Below the pieces are notes generated by a model, which searched no databases, was not told the origin of the DNA, and saw only the letters and a program-made list of their open reading frames with translations. 64,000 nucleotides of DNA from JBBRGK01 sp036741355 (GTDB lineage Bacteria; Chloroflexota; Dehalococcoidia; CAUJGQ01), in the NCBI GenBank assembly GCA_036741355.1, contig DAINSK010000014.1, forward strand, positions 1-64,000, in the 5' to 3' direction. A program made the position numbers and the translations under genes. Below are positions 9,513-17,813 of the stretch, in pieces. The stretch's first letter is position 1. Every line of letters starts with the position of its first letter.

Positions 9513-9836
9513 CTACCTGTTACCCACCGCGATCATTAGCGATAGCGCCAATTCTGGCAGCGCCCCCGGCCAAACGTCGCGTCGCACGACCCGTCCACGA
9601 ACGAGCCTGGCGTTGTAAAGTGCAAGCACCCGCCACGCCGCCAACAGCGCGATCGCGGCAAGCCCGACCGGCGTTCCAACCAGCATCCCCAGGCCGCCAA
9701 ACACGATCGCGACGCCAAGCACCGCCATCAGCCCGCAATCCACAACCGGTAGCCGGTCGCGCCGCAGCGACTCGGTCGCTCGAAAACTGCCGATCACGCC
9801 GAAGGGTATCAGGATGAACCCGGCAAGAATCGACAC
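9513..9836 (-). CDS. Small hypothetical membrane protein
   Basis: A 107-residue protein with three probable transmembrane segments (about 1-16, 36-50 and 55-72) and an arginine-rich stretch near residues 77-85 that would face the cytoplasm. It lies 51 bp upstream of the VTT protein on the same strand, so the two may be co-transcribed. No family is recognised. The interval 9837-10083 behind it is the divergent promoter region for the next plus-strand gene; nothing else was identified there. Confidence 0.55.
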   Translation of the reverse strand: MSILAGFILIPFGVIGSFRATESLRRDRLPVVDCGLMAVLGVAIVFGGLGMLVGTPVGLAAIALLAAWRVLALYNARLVRGRVVRRDVWPGALPELALSLMIAVGNR

Positions 9837-10083
9837 GCGCGCCTCGTTTCATGCACGGAGAATGATACGACGAGTGGGACTACACACCAATTGCGTGCTT
9901 CACGCGTCCGATTGGTTTATGTCAACGCCAACAGTTACGATTACCGCTGGCAGTGGCGCGGAGGGCATCGCGCGGGTATACTCCCCACAGTCGTGGAACC
10001 CACCACACGCCGCCGTTCGGTGGGTCGAATTGCGGGCGGCCGATGTATTTGGCCGTACCAGCAAACCAATGAGGAAGGGATGC

Positions 10084-10845
10084 ATGAGGGTAGGAAAAAG
10101 GGTACTGGCTCTCGCCGCTCTGACCGGTGTGCTTGCCATCGCCGGCGCATTTGCGCTGGGACGCGGCGGTAGCGTAAACGCCCAGACCGGCACGGCAACG
10201 CCCGCAACCAGTGTCGGCGGGCCGTCCAACGTTCCGTCGGCAAGGTTCTTCGGTACGGTTACAGGCGCCGGCGGAGCAGCCGTTTCGCCGGGCACCCCGG
10301 TCGCCGCCAGCATCGGCGGGGTCGCCTGCGGAACCGGTACGGTCTCCAACGGCAATTATAGCGTTGACGTACAATCTATTGGTGGCTGTACGGCTCCCGG
10401 CGCCACGGTGAACTTCACCGTCGGCGGCGCTCCTGCGACTCAGACGGGAACGCTGCCGCCGATTCAGGGAACAGCCGTTCAAGCCAACCTGACCGTCGCC
10501 GCGGCGACTCCAACACCGGCGCCTCCGCCTCCGCCTCCGCCGCCGCCGACCGCGCGCGCCACGACAGCTCCGACACCGCCGCCGCCGCCGACGGTCGCTC
10601 CGACAGCGGTAGTTCCGGCTCGGCCACCGTCCACGGGCCTTGGCGGAGCCGAACAGCAGAAACCGGCGGGTCCGGCAGTCGCTCCGGCAGCGCGGCCGGC
10701 CGCTGCACCTGCTCTTCCCAATACCGGTAGCGGCACCAAGGCCGCCGGCAGGTCGACAGGCACGCTCGCAGGACTGATCGCGCTCGGCGCCGCGCTGATA
10801 CTCGTCTCTGCCGGGTCGCTCGCGGTATCGCGCAAGCGATCGTAA
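10084..10845 (+). CDS. LPXTG-anchored secreted protein with proline-rich stalk
   Basis: Predicted sortase substrate of 253 residues. An N-terminal signal peptide (residues 1-33, ending VNA) leads to a compact glycine-rich beta domain (about 47-135) with two cysteines that may pair. A low-complexity Pro/Thr/Ala stalk follows, including nine consecutive prolines. The C-terminal sorting signal is LPNTG at 211-215, a hydrophobic helix and a basic RKRS tail. The ATG at 10084 is preferred over upstream in-frame starts because GAGGAAGGGA sits directly before it and the signal peptide begins there. A class F sortase is encoded next, strongly suggesting an enzyme-substrate pair. The beta domain's function is unknown. 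Confidence 0.85.
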   Translation: MRVGKRVLALAALTGVLAIAGAFALGRGGSVNAQTGTATPATSVGGPSNVPSARFFGTVTGAGGAAVSPGTPVAASIGGVACGTGTVSNGNYSVDVQSIGGCTAPGATVNFTVGGAPATQTGTLPPIQGTAVQANLTVAAATPTPAPPPPPPPPPTARATTAPTPPPPPTVAPTAVVPARPPSTGLGGAEQQKPAGPAVAPAARPAAAPALPNTGSGTKAAGRSTGTLAGLIALGAALILVSAGSLAVSRKRS

Positions 10846-10863
10846 CCGCTGGTTCATTCGCAA

Positions 10864-10893
10864 GGGGGCAGGCCGCTGGCCTGCCCCCCTCTA
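10864..10893 (+). terminator. Stem-loop terminator after the LPXTG gene
   Basis: A perfect 11-bp stem (GGGGGCAGGCC with GGCCTGCCCCC) and a 3-nt loop, followed by only a weak pyrimidine tract (CTCTATAT). It lies 19 bp after the stop. It may be a partial terminator that lets some transcription reach the sortase gene. Confidence 0.7.
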
Positions 10894-10944
10894 TATCACT
10901 CCGCGACCTCGCTGCTCTCCCGCGACCTCGCACAGGATGGGCCC

Positions 10945-11718
10945 ATGCGCCGCCCGGCATTGATACGTCAGCGCGATTCAGGCGCCGCGCTGTTCGTCTT
11001 GGTGTCTCTGGTCATAGCCCTCGCAACCAGCGCGTGCGCTCCGCATCCGCTCAACACGGTACGTGAGAAGCCTGCGATCCGCTCCTTCTCCGTTTCTGCA
11101 GCCGCTCTACTTGCCATCGCAACGGCCTCTGCGAGCCCAAGCCCGACTGCACTACCCGCGACACCAAGCAGCGCGCCGGTGCCTACCGCGTCGCCGTTAT
11201 CGGCGACGCCCGAACCGGCGCCCCAAGAATCCGAGGCCGAGCCGACGCCCGAACCCGCACCGTCCCATGCCGAACCGGTCCGGCTCTCAATCCCGAAGAT
11301 CGGCGTCAATAGCAGCGTCATTCCGGTCGGCGAGGATTCCACGGGCGCGATGGCGTCTCCGGACAACCCAGTCGACGTAGCGTGGTGGAACCTCGGTGCC
11401 CGACCGGGAGATTACGGCAGTGCCGTCATTGGGGGTCACGTCGACTTCGCGGGATACGGTGCAGCAGTATTCTGGAACTTGAAACTGATGCGCCCCGGTG
11501 ATCCGGTCTTCGTACAGGAAGCCGACGGGACTGCGCTCAAATTCACGGTCACCGAAGTTGACAGTTACGTTTTCAACGACCCAACGGCATTAGACATCAT
11601 CTTTCGGACGACCGACCACCAGGGTCTGAACCTCATCACCTGCACGGGGACGTTCAATCCGCTCACCCACAACTACGACCAACGCGTGGTGGTGTATACG
11701 ACACTGGCCGGTCAATAG
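10945..11718 (+). CDS. Class F sortase
   Basis: Membrane-anchored transpeptidase expected to cleave LPXTG between Thr and Gly and attach the protein to the cell surface. A hydrophobic N-terminal segment (about 14-30, ending in Cys31) is followed by a Pro/Ser/Thr-rich linker to about residue 110 and the sortase fold at about 112-257. The catalytic set is His165 (IGGHVDF), Cys233 (LITCTGTF) and Arg247 (NYDQRVVV). The short TCTGTF form and compact domain fit class F. AGGA lies 7 nt before the ATG. It sits just after its likely substrate gene and 2 bp before the HDAC-like gene. Confidence 0.92.
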   Translation: MRRPALIRQRDSGAALFVLVSLVIALATSACAPHPLNTVREKPAIRSFSVSAAALLAIATASASPSPTALPATPSSAPVPTASPLSATPEPAPQESEAEPTPEPAPSHAEPVRLSIPKIGVNSSVIPVGEDSTGAMASPDNPVDVAWWNLGARPGDYGSAVIGGHVDFAGYGAAVFWNLKLMRPGDPVFVQEADGTALKFTVTEVDSYVFNDPTALDIIFRTTDHQGLNLITCTGTFNPLTHNYDQRVVVYTTLAGQ

Positions 11719-11720
11719 CG

Positions 11721-12914
11721 GTGACAACCGTTCCTTCAGCCTGTGCGCGACGAGCGTCGCTCTTTATCAACGACGGCGCGTTTGAATACGACTTCGGCGC
11801 TCAGCATCCGCTGCAACCCGTTCGACTCGTGGCGCTGCTCGATCTGATCGTCGAGCTCGGCATTACCGGCCAAACCGAGCGCACTGAGAGCCCCGCGGCG
11901 GCATCGCGCGCTGAGCTCCGGTTTGCGCACAGCGAGGCGTACATCGATGCAGTCGAGCGGCTAAGCAGGCTAAGCGAATTCTCCTCACGGGATGTTTCTC
12001 GTCTTTCGGCCGCGTTCGGCCTGGGTTCGGGCGACACGCCTGCCTTTCGAGGGATGCACGAAGCGTCTGCGGCAATCGCCGGCTCCACGCTGTCGGCAGT
12101 TCGCGCGGTGCTCGCAGGATCCGTCGACCACGCGTTCAGCCCTTCGGGCGGGCTGCACCACGCTATGCGCGATCGCGCTTCGGGCTTTTGCATTTACAAC
12201 GACCTGGTGGTGGGCATCGGCGCGGCGCTGCGCGAGTCAGAGGGCCGCGTCCTCTACCTCGATTTTGATGCGCATCACGGTGACGGGGTACAGGCGGCGT
12301 TCTACGACGATCCCCGGGTGCTGACTGTTTCGTTCCATGAGAGCGGGCGCTACCTGTTCCCGGGCACCGGCGAGGTGATAGAGAACGGCGAAGGCGCCGG
12401 TCTGGGCTACGCCCTAAACCTGCCGCTCGCGCCGTTCACGCAGGACGTGAGCTGGATTGAAGTGATCGAAACGATCGTTCCCGAACTCTGCCGTCGTTAC
12501 CGGCCAACGCTCATCGTCAGCCAGCACGGCTGTGACGGACACGCGGGCGATCCACTGACGCACCTCTCGATCACATGCGACGCCTTTGCCAAAGCGACGG
12601 CACTCGTTCACCGCCTCTCGCATGAGCATTGCAAAGGCCGGTGGGTGGCCGCGGGCGGAGGTGGCTATCAACCGGTCGTGGTAGTGCCCAGGGCCTGGAC
12701 TGCTCTCTGGGGCGAGATGACCACTACCCCGCTTCCGGAACGTCTGCCGCAAACCTGGCTGGATCGCTGGCAGCCTCGTTCAACGGCGCCAATACCGGAT
12801 TCATTCACTGATCCGGCGGGCACGTCGCCCGATGTCCCTCAGCGTACCGAAATCGAGGACGAGAACCGGCGCACGCTCGAAACTGCGCTAGAGTTGTCTC
12901 GATCGGTCTCGTAA
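11721..12914 (+). CDS. Histone deacetylase/AcuC family protein
   Basis: Zinc amidohydrolase of the class I/II HDAC superfamily, 397 residues. The metal site is DFDAHHGDG (Asp183 and His185) with Asp272 in QHGCDGHAGDPL. The region GGLHHAMRDRASGFCIYND supplies the usual histidine pair. Family members in bacteria remove acetyl groups from acetyl-CoA synthetase (AcuC) or from small acetylated amines such as acetylpolyamines; the sequence does not say which. The GTG start lies 2 bp after the sortase stop, so the gene is probably read with it, although no functional link is evident. An acyl-CoA synthetase at 15661 is a conceivable target. Confidence 0.87.
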   Translation: MTTVPSACARRASLFINDGAFEYDFGAQHPLQPVRLVALLDLIVELGITGQTERTESPAAASRAELRFAHSEAYIDAVERLSRLSEFSSRDVSRLSAAFGLGSGDTPAFRGMHEASAAIAGSTLSAVRAVLAGSVDHAFSPSGGLHHAMRDRASGFCIYNDLVVGIGAALRESEGRVLYLDFDAHHGDGVQAAFYDDPRVLTVSFHESGRYLFPGTGEVIENGEGAGLGYALNLPLAPFTQDVSWIEVIETIVPELCRRYRPTLIVSQHGCDGHAGDPLTHLSITCDAFAKATALVHRLSHEHCKGRWVAAGGGGYQPVVVVPRAWTALWGEMTTTPLPERLPQTWLDRWQPRSTAPIPDSFTDPAGTSPDVPQRTEIEDENRRTLETALELSRSVS

Positions 12915-13042
12915 TGGGGGCGATCGCATTACGTCAAGCCGAACGGAGCGCACAATTCCTACGATACCGAAACGAAGTTTCATGTGCGTTTCCGATGCCC
13001 TAAAGCCGTTTCCGAATAGAGCGATTTCGTAGAGGCGAAACC

Positions 13043-13324
13043 ATGCCGGGCGAGGTCATTGTCATATCGCGGCCGACGCCGAACCCCGAGTCGTACAAGT
13101 TCACCGTCAACCGCCTGATCGTCGAAGGGCGCCCCGAAACGTACAGCACCCCCGACCAGGCGTTTCTGTCGCCGCTGGCGAGGGCGCTCTTCTCTGTATC
13201 GGGCGTCGGTGGCGTCTTTTTCCTTAAAGACTTTGTCACTATCCGCCGGCAGCCGGGTGTGAACTGGCAGGACCTGGTGCCGCGCGTCGAAGAGACGCTC
13301 AAACGGCACTTCCAAGGCCCGTAG
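13043..13324 (+). CDS. Stand-alone Nfu/NifU N-terminal domain protein
   Basis: A 93-residue protein consisting only of the Nfu N-terminal domain, recognisable from TPNPESYKFTVNRLI near the start and the FFLKDFVTI segment. It lacks the CxxC-containing C-terminal domain that carries the Fe-S cluster in full Nfu scaffolds and contains no cysteine at all. It cannot itself be a cluster scaffold and may be a binding partner. The stop falls inside a 55-bp segment that is duplicated across the adjacent N gap, but the reading frame is complete. The 128 bp upstream hold no other gene. Confidence 0.8.
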   Translation: MPGEVIVISRPTPNPESYKFTVNRLIVEGRPETYSTPDQAFLSPLARALFSVSGVGGVFFLKDFVTIRRQPGVNWQDLVPRVEETLKRHFQGP

Positions 13325-13325
13325 C

Positions 13326-13425
13326 NNNNNNNNNNNNNNNNNNNNNNNNNNNNNNNNNNNNNNNNNNNNNNNNNNNNNNNNNNNNNNNNNNNNNNNNNNN
13401 NNNNNNNNNNNNNNNNNNNNNNNNN
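13326..13425. other. Assembly gap of 100 N flanked by an identical 55-bp sequence
   Basis: Bases 13271-13325 and 13426-13480 are identical over 55 bp, one copy on each side of exactly 100 N. This is what results when two contigs overlapping by a 55-base k-mer are scaffolded rather than merged. The true sequence is probably continuous with one copy and no gap. Confidence 0.93.
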
Positions 13426-13523
13426 GACCTGGTGCCGCGCGTCGAAGAGACGCTCAAACGGCACTTCCAAGGCCCGTAGCATCAAATCGCCGCATGGCTG
13501 TCTGGTAAGCTGGCCCGCGCCGC

Positions 13524-13628
13524 CCGGCGGTTGAAACCGCGGGCTCATGTCACGAAACCGGCATACGCCGGTTCAGCAGTCCGCGCAGGCGGACTTTGTA
13601 CCTTGAGCCTGCGACTTTAGTCGCCGGC
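13524..13628. repeat. Dispersed palindromic (REP-like) element, copy 2
   Basis: It shares GGCGGTTGAAACCGCGGGCT and the following CGAAACCGGC...GCCGGTT hairpin with the element at 6261. It then continues with further short hairpins (GTCCGCGCAGGCGGAC and GCGACTTTAGTCGC). It occupies most of the 13481-13673 noncoding interval between convergent genes. Confidence 0.65.
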
Positions 13629-13673
13629 CAAATGGGCGGGCGACCCCAGCGACCCGAAAGCCAGCAACCCGGT

Positions 13674-14114
13674 TCAACTTGGGACGGCGGCGTCCTGAAA
13701 CTGCGTGTCGATCTGTGCGGAGGCATCAAAGAAATTTTGGAACGACTGGTTGAACCGGTAGAACTTGTCGCGACGGTTGTAATCGTTTGAGCGGGCGAAT
13801 TCGGTGGAGGAGTCGAGATCCAGCGTGTTCAGGGTGTGGTGGAGGTCGGCCCTGCCGTTCTGCTTGATGTTTTGAATCATCTCTTTCCAGCGCTCGTACG
13901 GCATGGTCAGTGTGAAATCCTGGTTGTCTTCTTCATCGCGGGTGATCTCTCGGACGTCGGTAATCTCGAACGCGTCGAACGTGAGCGCGAAGATCTTGTC
14001 GTCTACCTCGATGCCGACCTCGGCGTCGCAGGTGCCGAGGTGCCGGTACGCTTCGTCCTTGTTGATGATCTCTCGTAGCACGTTGAACCATTCGACCGAC
14101 GGAAAAACGGGCAT
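13674..14114 (-). CDS. Hypothetical protein, SCP2-like
   Basis: An acidic protein of about 146 residues with no cofactor motif. The central part (VGIEVDDKIFALTFDAFEITDVRE) and the later hydrophobic-aromatic pattern suggest an SCP2/sterol-carrier-like fold, but this is a weak resemblance. The ATG at 14114 is chosen because GGAG sits 6 nt upstream. The frame stays open to 14198 and would add 28 residues including a CxxC pair (CFTCG), so a longer zinc-binding form cannot be excluded. The gene is convergent with the Nfu-domain gene across the REP-like element. Confidence 0.6.
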   Translation of the reverse strand: MPVFPSVEWFNVLREIINKDEAYRHLGTCDAEVGIEVDDKIFALTFDAFEITDVREITRDEEDNQDFTLTMPYERWKEMIQNIKQNGRADLHHTLNTLDLDSSTEFARSNDYNRRDKFYRFNQSFQNFFDASAQIDTQFQDAAVPS

Positions 14115-14296
14115 CGCCATCTCCAGGTTTCGACTTCCCACGTATCGTAACTCAGCTCCACAAGTGAAGCATCTCGCCTCCGCCATGCTCGGCGTCATCG
14201 CGACCCTGCGGAGGGCGCGTATCGGGGGGTTGCTATACTTACACGGTGGCCAACGGCTGTGCGGCGCTACGACCGCCTCCGGCGGCGGATCGGTGC

Positions 14297-15640
14297 ATGA
14301 GCCCGCTGCTCAGCGACATCTTCAAGTTCCTCATTGTCGCCGTGATGATCCTCCTTCACGGCTACTTCGTTGCGACCGAATATGCGCTCGTTACCCTCCG
14401 AAAAACCCGCGTGCAACAGCTTGCGGATGCAGGTAGCCGCACGGCCCGGCTGGTGCTTCGGACGCTGGACGATCTTCAAGAGCTAATTGCCGCGGTCCAG
14501 CTCGGCGTGACAATGGCAAGTCTTGCACTCGGCGCCTTGGCGGAGCCAACGATTGCGACCGTCATCGAGCCATGGTTCGTCTTCGTGCCTCATGCCTGGC
14601 GCCCGGTCAGCGCCCACGGAATCGCGCTCGTCATTACGTTCGCGTTTATTACTGCGCTCGATATCGTCGTCGCGGAGCTGGTGCCAAAGACGATCGCGCT
14701 CCAGAACAGTGAGCGCGTCGCATTCGTCGTCATCCGGCCCGTCCGCGCCTTCATCTGGCTCTTCCGTCCAGTTATCGCCGTCCTCAATCGGGCGGGCGGC
14801 GCCATTGTCCGGCTGACGGGGCTACGCCCGCCCGGCGAGGGCGACGCGGCGCATTCACCCGAGGAGCTGAAGATGCTCGTTGCCGCCAGCACTCGTGCCG
14901 GAGTGCTGAACACCGACGAACAGGAAATGCTCTTTCGCGTCTTTGAGTTTTCACGCCTTACTGCCCGCCAGGTGATGGTGCCACGCACGGAGATGCTGGC
15001 GCTCGACATCGAGATGACTCGCGAGCAGGTTTACGAGATTCTGGGAAACACCCACCATACGAGGTATCCGGTATACCGAGGGACGATCGACGATATCGCC
15101 GGCATTTTATACGTGCGCGACCTGCTGAACCGATTCACATCACACGAACAGATTGAGTTTGACCTTCGTCAACTGGTCCGCGAACCGTATTTCGTGCCGG
15201 ATAGCGTGCCGATCGACGACCTGCTCGCCCAATTGCGGCGCGAGCAGGTGCAGATCGCGGTGGTGCTCGACGAGTTCGGTGGTACCGCCGGCCTGGTGAC
15301 GCTGGAGGACGTGTTGGAACGGATCGTCGGCGAAGTTCGCGACGAGTTTGAAGAGTCCGGCCCGGAGATTCAGATGTTAGCCGAGGGCGACGCGGTTATA
15401 GACGGGCTAACCCTCGTGGGCGACGTGAACGAACGGTTTGCGCTCGCCCTTGACGCGGAGGACTATGACACGCTCGGAGGGTTAGTGTGGGGCGAGCTTG
15501 GGCGGCTACCCCAGGTTGGGGACATACTTGAAATTGAGGGCTGCCGGCTGGCAGTCGAGGCGATGGACGGACGGCGAGTCGCGGCGGTCAGGCTCAGCCG
15601 CAGTGGGTCCGGCGGCGATGCCGTCGAAAGCGCCGATTAG
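14297..15640 (+). CDS. CNNM/CorC-HlyC family transporter-associated membrane protein
   Basis: Membrane protein of about 447 residues with a DUF21/CNNM transmembrane domain (first about 200 residues, several hydrophobic helices), two CBS domains (about 215-340) and a C-terminal CorC_HlyC domain (about 350-440). The annotation hemolysin is historical; relatives act in Mg2+/Co2+ export or homeostasis. CBS signature segments visible are VMVPRTEMLALD and VVLDEFGGTAGLVTLEDVLE. The start is set at the ATG 14297 where the hydrophobic domain begins; an in-frame GTG at 14246 would add 17 unconserved-looking residues. It is followed after 20 bp by the acyl-CoA synthetase gene. Confidence 0.88.
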   Translation: MSPLLSDIFKFLIVAVMILLHGYFVATEYALVTLRKTRVQQLADAGSRTARLVLRTLDDLQELIAAVQLGVTMASLALGALAEPTIATVIEPWFVFVPHAWRPVSAHGIALVITFAFITALDIVVAELVPKTIALQNSERVAFVVIRPVRAFIWLFRPVIAVLNRAGGAIVRLTGLRPPGEGDAAHSPEELKMLVAASTRAGVLNTDEQEMLFRVFEFSRLTARQVMVPRTEMLALDIEMTREQVYEILGNTHHTRYPVYRGTIDDIAGILYVRDLLNRFTSHEQIEFDLRQLVREPYFVPDSVPIDDLLAQLRREQVQIAVVLDEFGGTAGLVTLEDVLERIVGEVRDEFEESGPEIQMLAEGDAVIDGLTLVGDVNERFALALDAEDYDTLGGLVWGELGRLPQVGDILEIEGCRLAVEAMDGRRVAAVRLSRSGSGGDAVESAD

Positions 15641-15660
15641 ACGAAGGGGTTGAAACAACC

Positions 15661-17175
15661 ATGGCAGAAGGTCCACAGACGCTCATCGATCTGCTAGAAG
15701 CTCCGCAACAGTCACGGACGGCCGTGATCGCGCCGGAGCGTGACCTGAAACTGAGTTACGCAGATTTGCGGCGGTTCGTCTCGCAAGCGGCTGAGGGACT
15801 CCGGGCCCTGGGCGTGAAACCGGGCGACCACATGGCGTTCGTTGCGCCAAACGGGCCAGAGTTCATTTTCGGCTACCTGGGGGCGCTTGAGGCAGGCACC
15901 GCTTGCCAGCCCATCAACCCTCAGCTCAAGCCGGACGAGGTCGACTTCGCGGTTGAGGACTCCTCCGCCGTTCTCACGCTCGTCGTGGCCGGCAGCGAAG
16001 GAACGCTCCACGGTACGCGGGTGCCGGAGGGGCGCCGAGCCGTTCTGCGTTTCGACGGTGGTTCGGTCGCGATCGAAGGCCGGCCGATCGGCCCGCCTCA
16101 GAAGGGAGGCGGACCGTCGGGCGACAGCGATGCGCTGATTCTCTACACATCGGGAACGACGAGCCGTCCCAAAGCGGTACCGTTGACGCACAAGAACCTG
16201 GTCACATCGGCCAGGAACGTCGCCGACTCATACCAATTGACCGCCGACGACGTCACAATGCTCGTCATGCCGTTGTTTCACGTTCACGGCCTCGTGGCGG
16301 CAACATTTGCGACGCTGCTCCGCGGCGGGACGATCATCGCCCCACCCCGCTTCAGCGCATCGGGCTTCTGGGACCCGGTGCGCCAGTACCGTGCGACGTG
16401 GTATACAGCGGTACCGACCATCCACACCATCCTCCTCAACAGCGTCACGGATTCGGACGCAAAGAGCGCCGGGCAATTCCGCTTCGTGCGTTCGTGCTCG
16501 TCGGCGCTGGCCGCGCCCACGCAGGCGCAGTATGAGGAGACGTTCGGCGTCCCCGTACTGCAGGCCTACGGCATGACAGAGGCGGCACATCAGATTGCGA
16601 CAAACCCGCTTCCGCCCGGCGACCGTCGCGAAGATTCGGTTGGCCTGCCGTACGGGGTGGACGTAGCGATCCTCGACGATGCCGGCGACGCGCTTCCGTC
16701 TGGCGCAGAAGGCGAAGTTGCGCTGCGCGGGCCTAACGTTACGCGCGGGTACCTGCACAACCCGAACGCCAACAGAGACGCGTTCACAAACGGCTGGTTC
16801 CGCACCGGCGACAGCGGTTATATCGACGCCGACGGCTACATCTACCTTTCCGGCCGGCTCAAGGAGCTCATCAATCGTGCTGGCGAAAAGATCTCCCCCC
16901 ACGAGGTCGACGCCGCGTTGCTCAGCCACCCGTCGGTGTATGAGGCGGTCGCGATCGCCGTTCCACACCCGATCTACGGTGAAGAGGTCGAGGCGGTGGT
17001 CGCATTGAAGCCCGGCCACAGCGCCGACGCGGCGGAGCTCATAAGCTTCTGCAGGGACCGGATAGCCGATTTCAAAGTGCCGAAAGCGATCCGTTTCGTG
17101 GCCGAAGTTCCTCGTTCTGCCACCGGCAAGATCCAGAGACGGCGGTTGTTGGAGATGCTGCCGCCGGTTTCCTAG
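15661..17175 (+). CDS. AMP-dependent acyl-CoA synthetase/ligase
   Basis: ANL-superfamily adenylating enzyme of 504 residues that would activate a carboxylic acid with ATP and join it to CoA. Motifs are the P-loop-like YTSGTTSRPKAVPLTH (Ser replaces the usual Gly after TSGTT), QAYGMTEAAH, GWFRTGDSGY, the hinge GRLKELINRAGEKI and the C-terminal catalytic lysine in PRSATGKIQRR. The overall pattern resembles the short-chain group that includes oxalyl-CoA and malonyl-CoA synthetases, but the substrate cannot be fixed from sequence. It directly follows the CNNM gene. Lysine acetylation of the C-terminal Lys is a known control in this superfamily, and an HDAC-like gene lies about 3 kb upstream. Confidence 0.88.
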   Translation: MAEGPQTLIDLLEAPQQSRTAVIAPERDLKLSYADLRRFVSQAAEGLRALGVKPGDHMAFVAPNGPEFIFGYLGALEAGTACQPINPQLKPDEVDFAVEDSSAVLTLVVAGSEGTLHGTRVPEGRRAVLRFDGGSVAIEGRPIGPPQKGGGPSGDSDALILYTSGTTSRPKAVPLTHKNLVTSARNVADSYQLTADDVTMLVMPLFHVHGLVAATFATLLRGGTIIAPPRFSASGFWDPVRQYRATWYTAVPTIHTILLNSVTDSDAKSAGQFRFVRSCSSALAAPTQAQYEETFGVPVLQAYGMTEAAHQIATNPLPPGDRREDSVGLPYGVDVAILDDAGDALPSGAEGEVALRGPNVTRGYLHNPNANRDAFTNGWFRTGDSGYIDADGYIYLSGRLKELINRAGEKISPHEVDAALLSHPSVYEAVAIAVPHPIYGEEVEAVVALKPGHSADAAELISFCRDRIADFKVPKAIRFVAEVPRSATGKIQRRRLLEMLPPVS

Positions 17176-17204
17176 TGGACTCGAAGGTCGGCATCAGCGC
17201 GTAA

Positions 17205-17807
17205 TCAGTCCGCGAGCCCTGCTTCCAGACGGCGCAGGTCCACGCCGATTCCGGCGACGACGAGATAAACGGCCGCGGCGCGCGCCGCGACAAGCTGGTT
17301 GGCGCGCCCTAGGATGTCGCGGTACAGCCTGCCAAGCGGGAAGGCGGGCACGATCCCTGAGCCGACCTCGTTGGTAACCACGATCGTCACGCCGGCTCTT
17401 TCGGCGCCAAACTGGGCGAACCGTTCGACCATCGACAGTAGCCGCTCCTCGGCTTCGCGGCTCACGGAGGCACTCAGCACGGCTGACGAAGCGTCGCCGG
17501 CATCGGACCAATCGTGAACGGCAAGCAGTTCGTTGCTCAGCCATACACTGAGGCAATCGATCAAGACGGTGTCTCCGTCATTGCTGCTCACGGCAATGCG
17601 TGTGTCCAACCCAAGCGGCAGCTCGAGTGTGTGCCAGTTCGGTGCCCGCTCGGCGCGGTGACGGGCGATCCGAGATGCCATCTCTTCATCACCGGCTTCC
17701 GCGGTCGCAACGTAGATCCGGGGCGCAGGCAAGCGGTCGGCGAGGCGAAGCGCAAATCGCGTCTTGCCGCTGCGGGCTCCGCCGGTAACTAGTATCAGGC
17801 TGCCCAT
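17205..17807 (-). CDS. cobU: Adenosylcobinamide kinase/guanylyltransferase
   Basis: Bifunctional 200-residue enzyme that phosphorylates adenosylcobinamide and then transfers GMP, activating the upper intermediate for nucleotide-loop assembly. The P-loop GGARSGKTRFA is at residues 9-19, followed by YVATAEAGDEEMASRI and the guanylylated-histidine region IARHRAERAPNW. VTNEVGSGIVP and a C-terminal AxxVYLVVAG segment are also typical. It is the last gene of the cobalamin cluster, 6 bp after cobQ. Confidence 0.94.
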   Translation of the reverse strand: MGSLILVTGGARSGKTRFALRLADRLPAPRIYVATAEAGDEEMASRIARHRAERAPNWHTLELPLGLDTRIAVSSNDGDTVLIDCLSVWLSNELLAVHDWSDAGDASSAVLSASVSREAEERLLSMVERFAQFGAERAGVTIVVTNEVGSGIVPAFPLGRLYRDILGRANQLVAARAAAVYLVVAGIGVDLRRLEAGLAD

Positions 17808-17813
17808 TTATAA

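Noticed and set aside
9814..10083. Open frame extending the LPXTG protein upstream by 90 codons
   Set aside because: It would bury the signal peptide internally; the ATG at 10084 has GAGGAAGGGA and begins the signal peptide.
13271..13480. 55-bp direct repeat as a genuine duplication
   Set aside because: The copies are exact and flank exactly 100 N, and the same length recurs at the second gap; this is a scaffolding signature.
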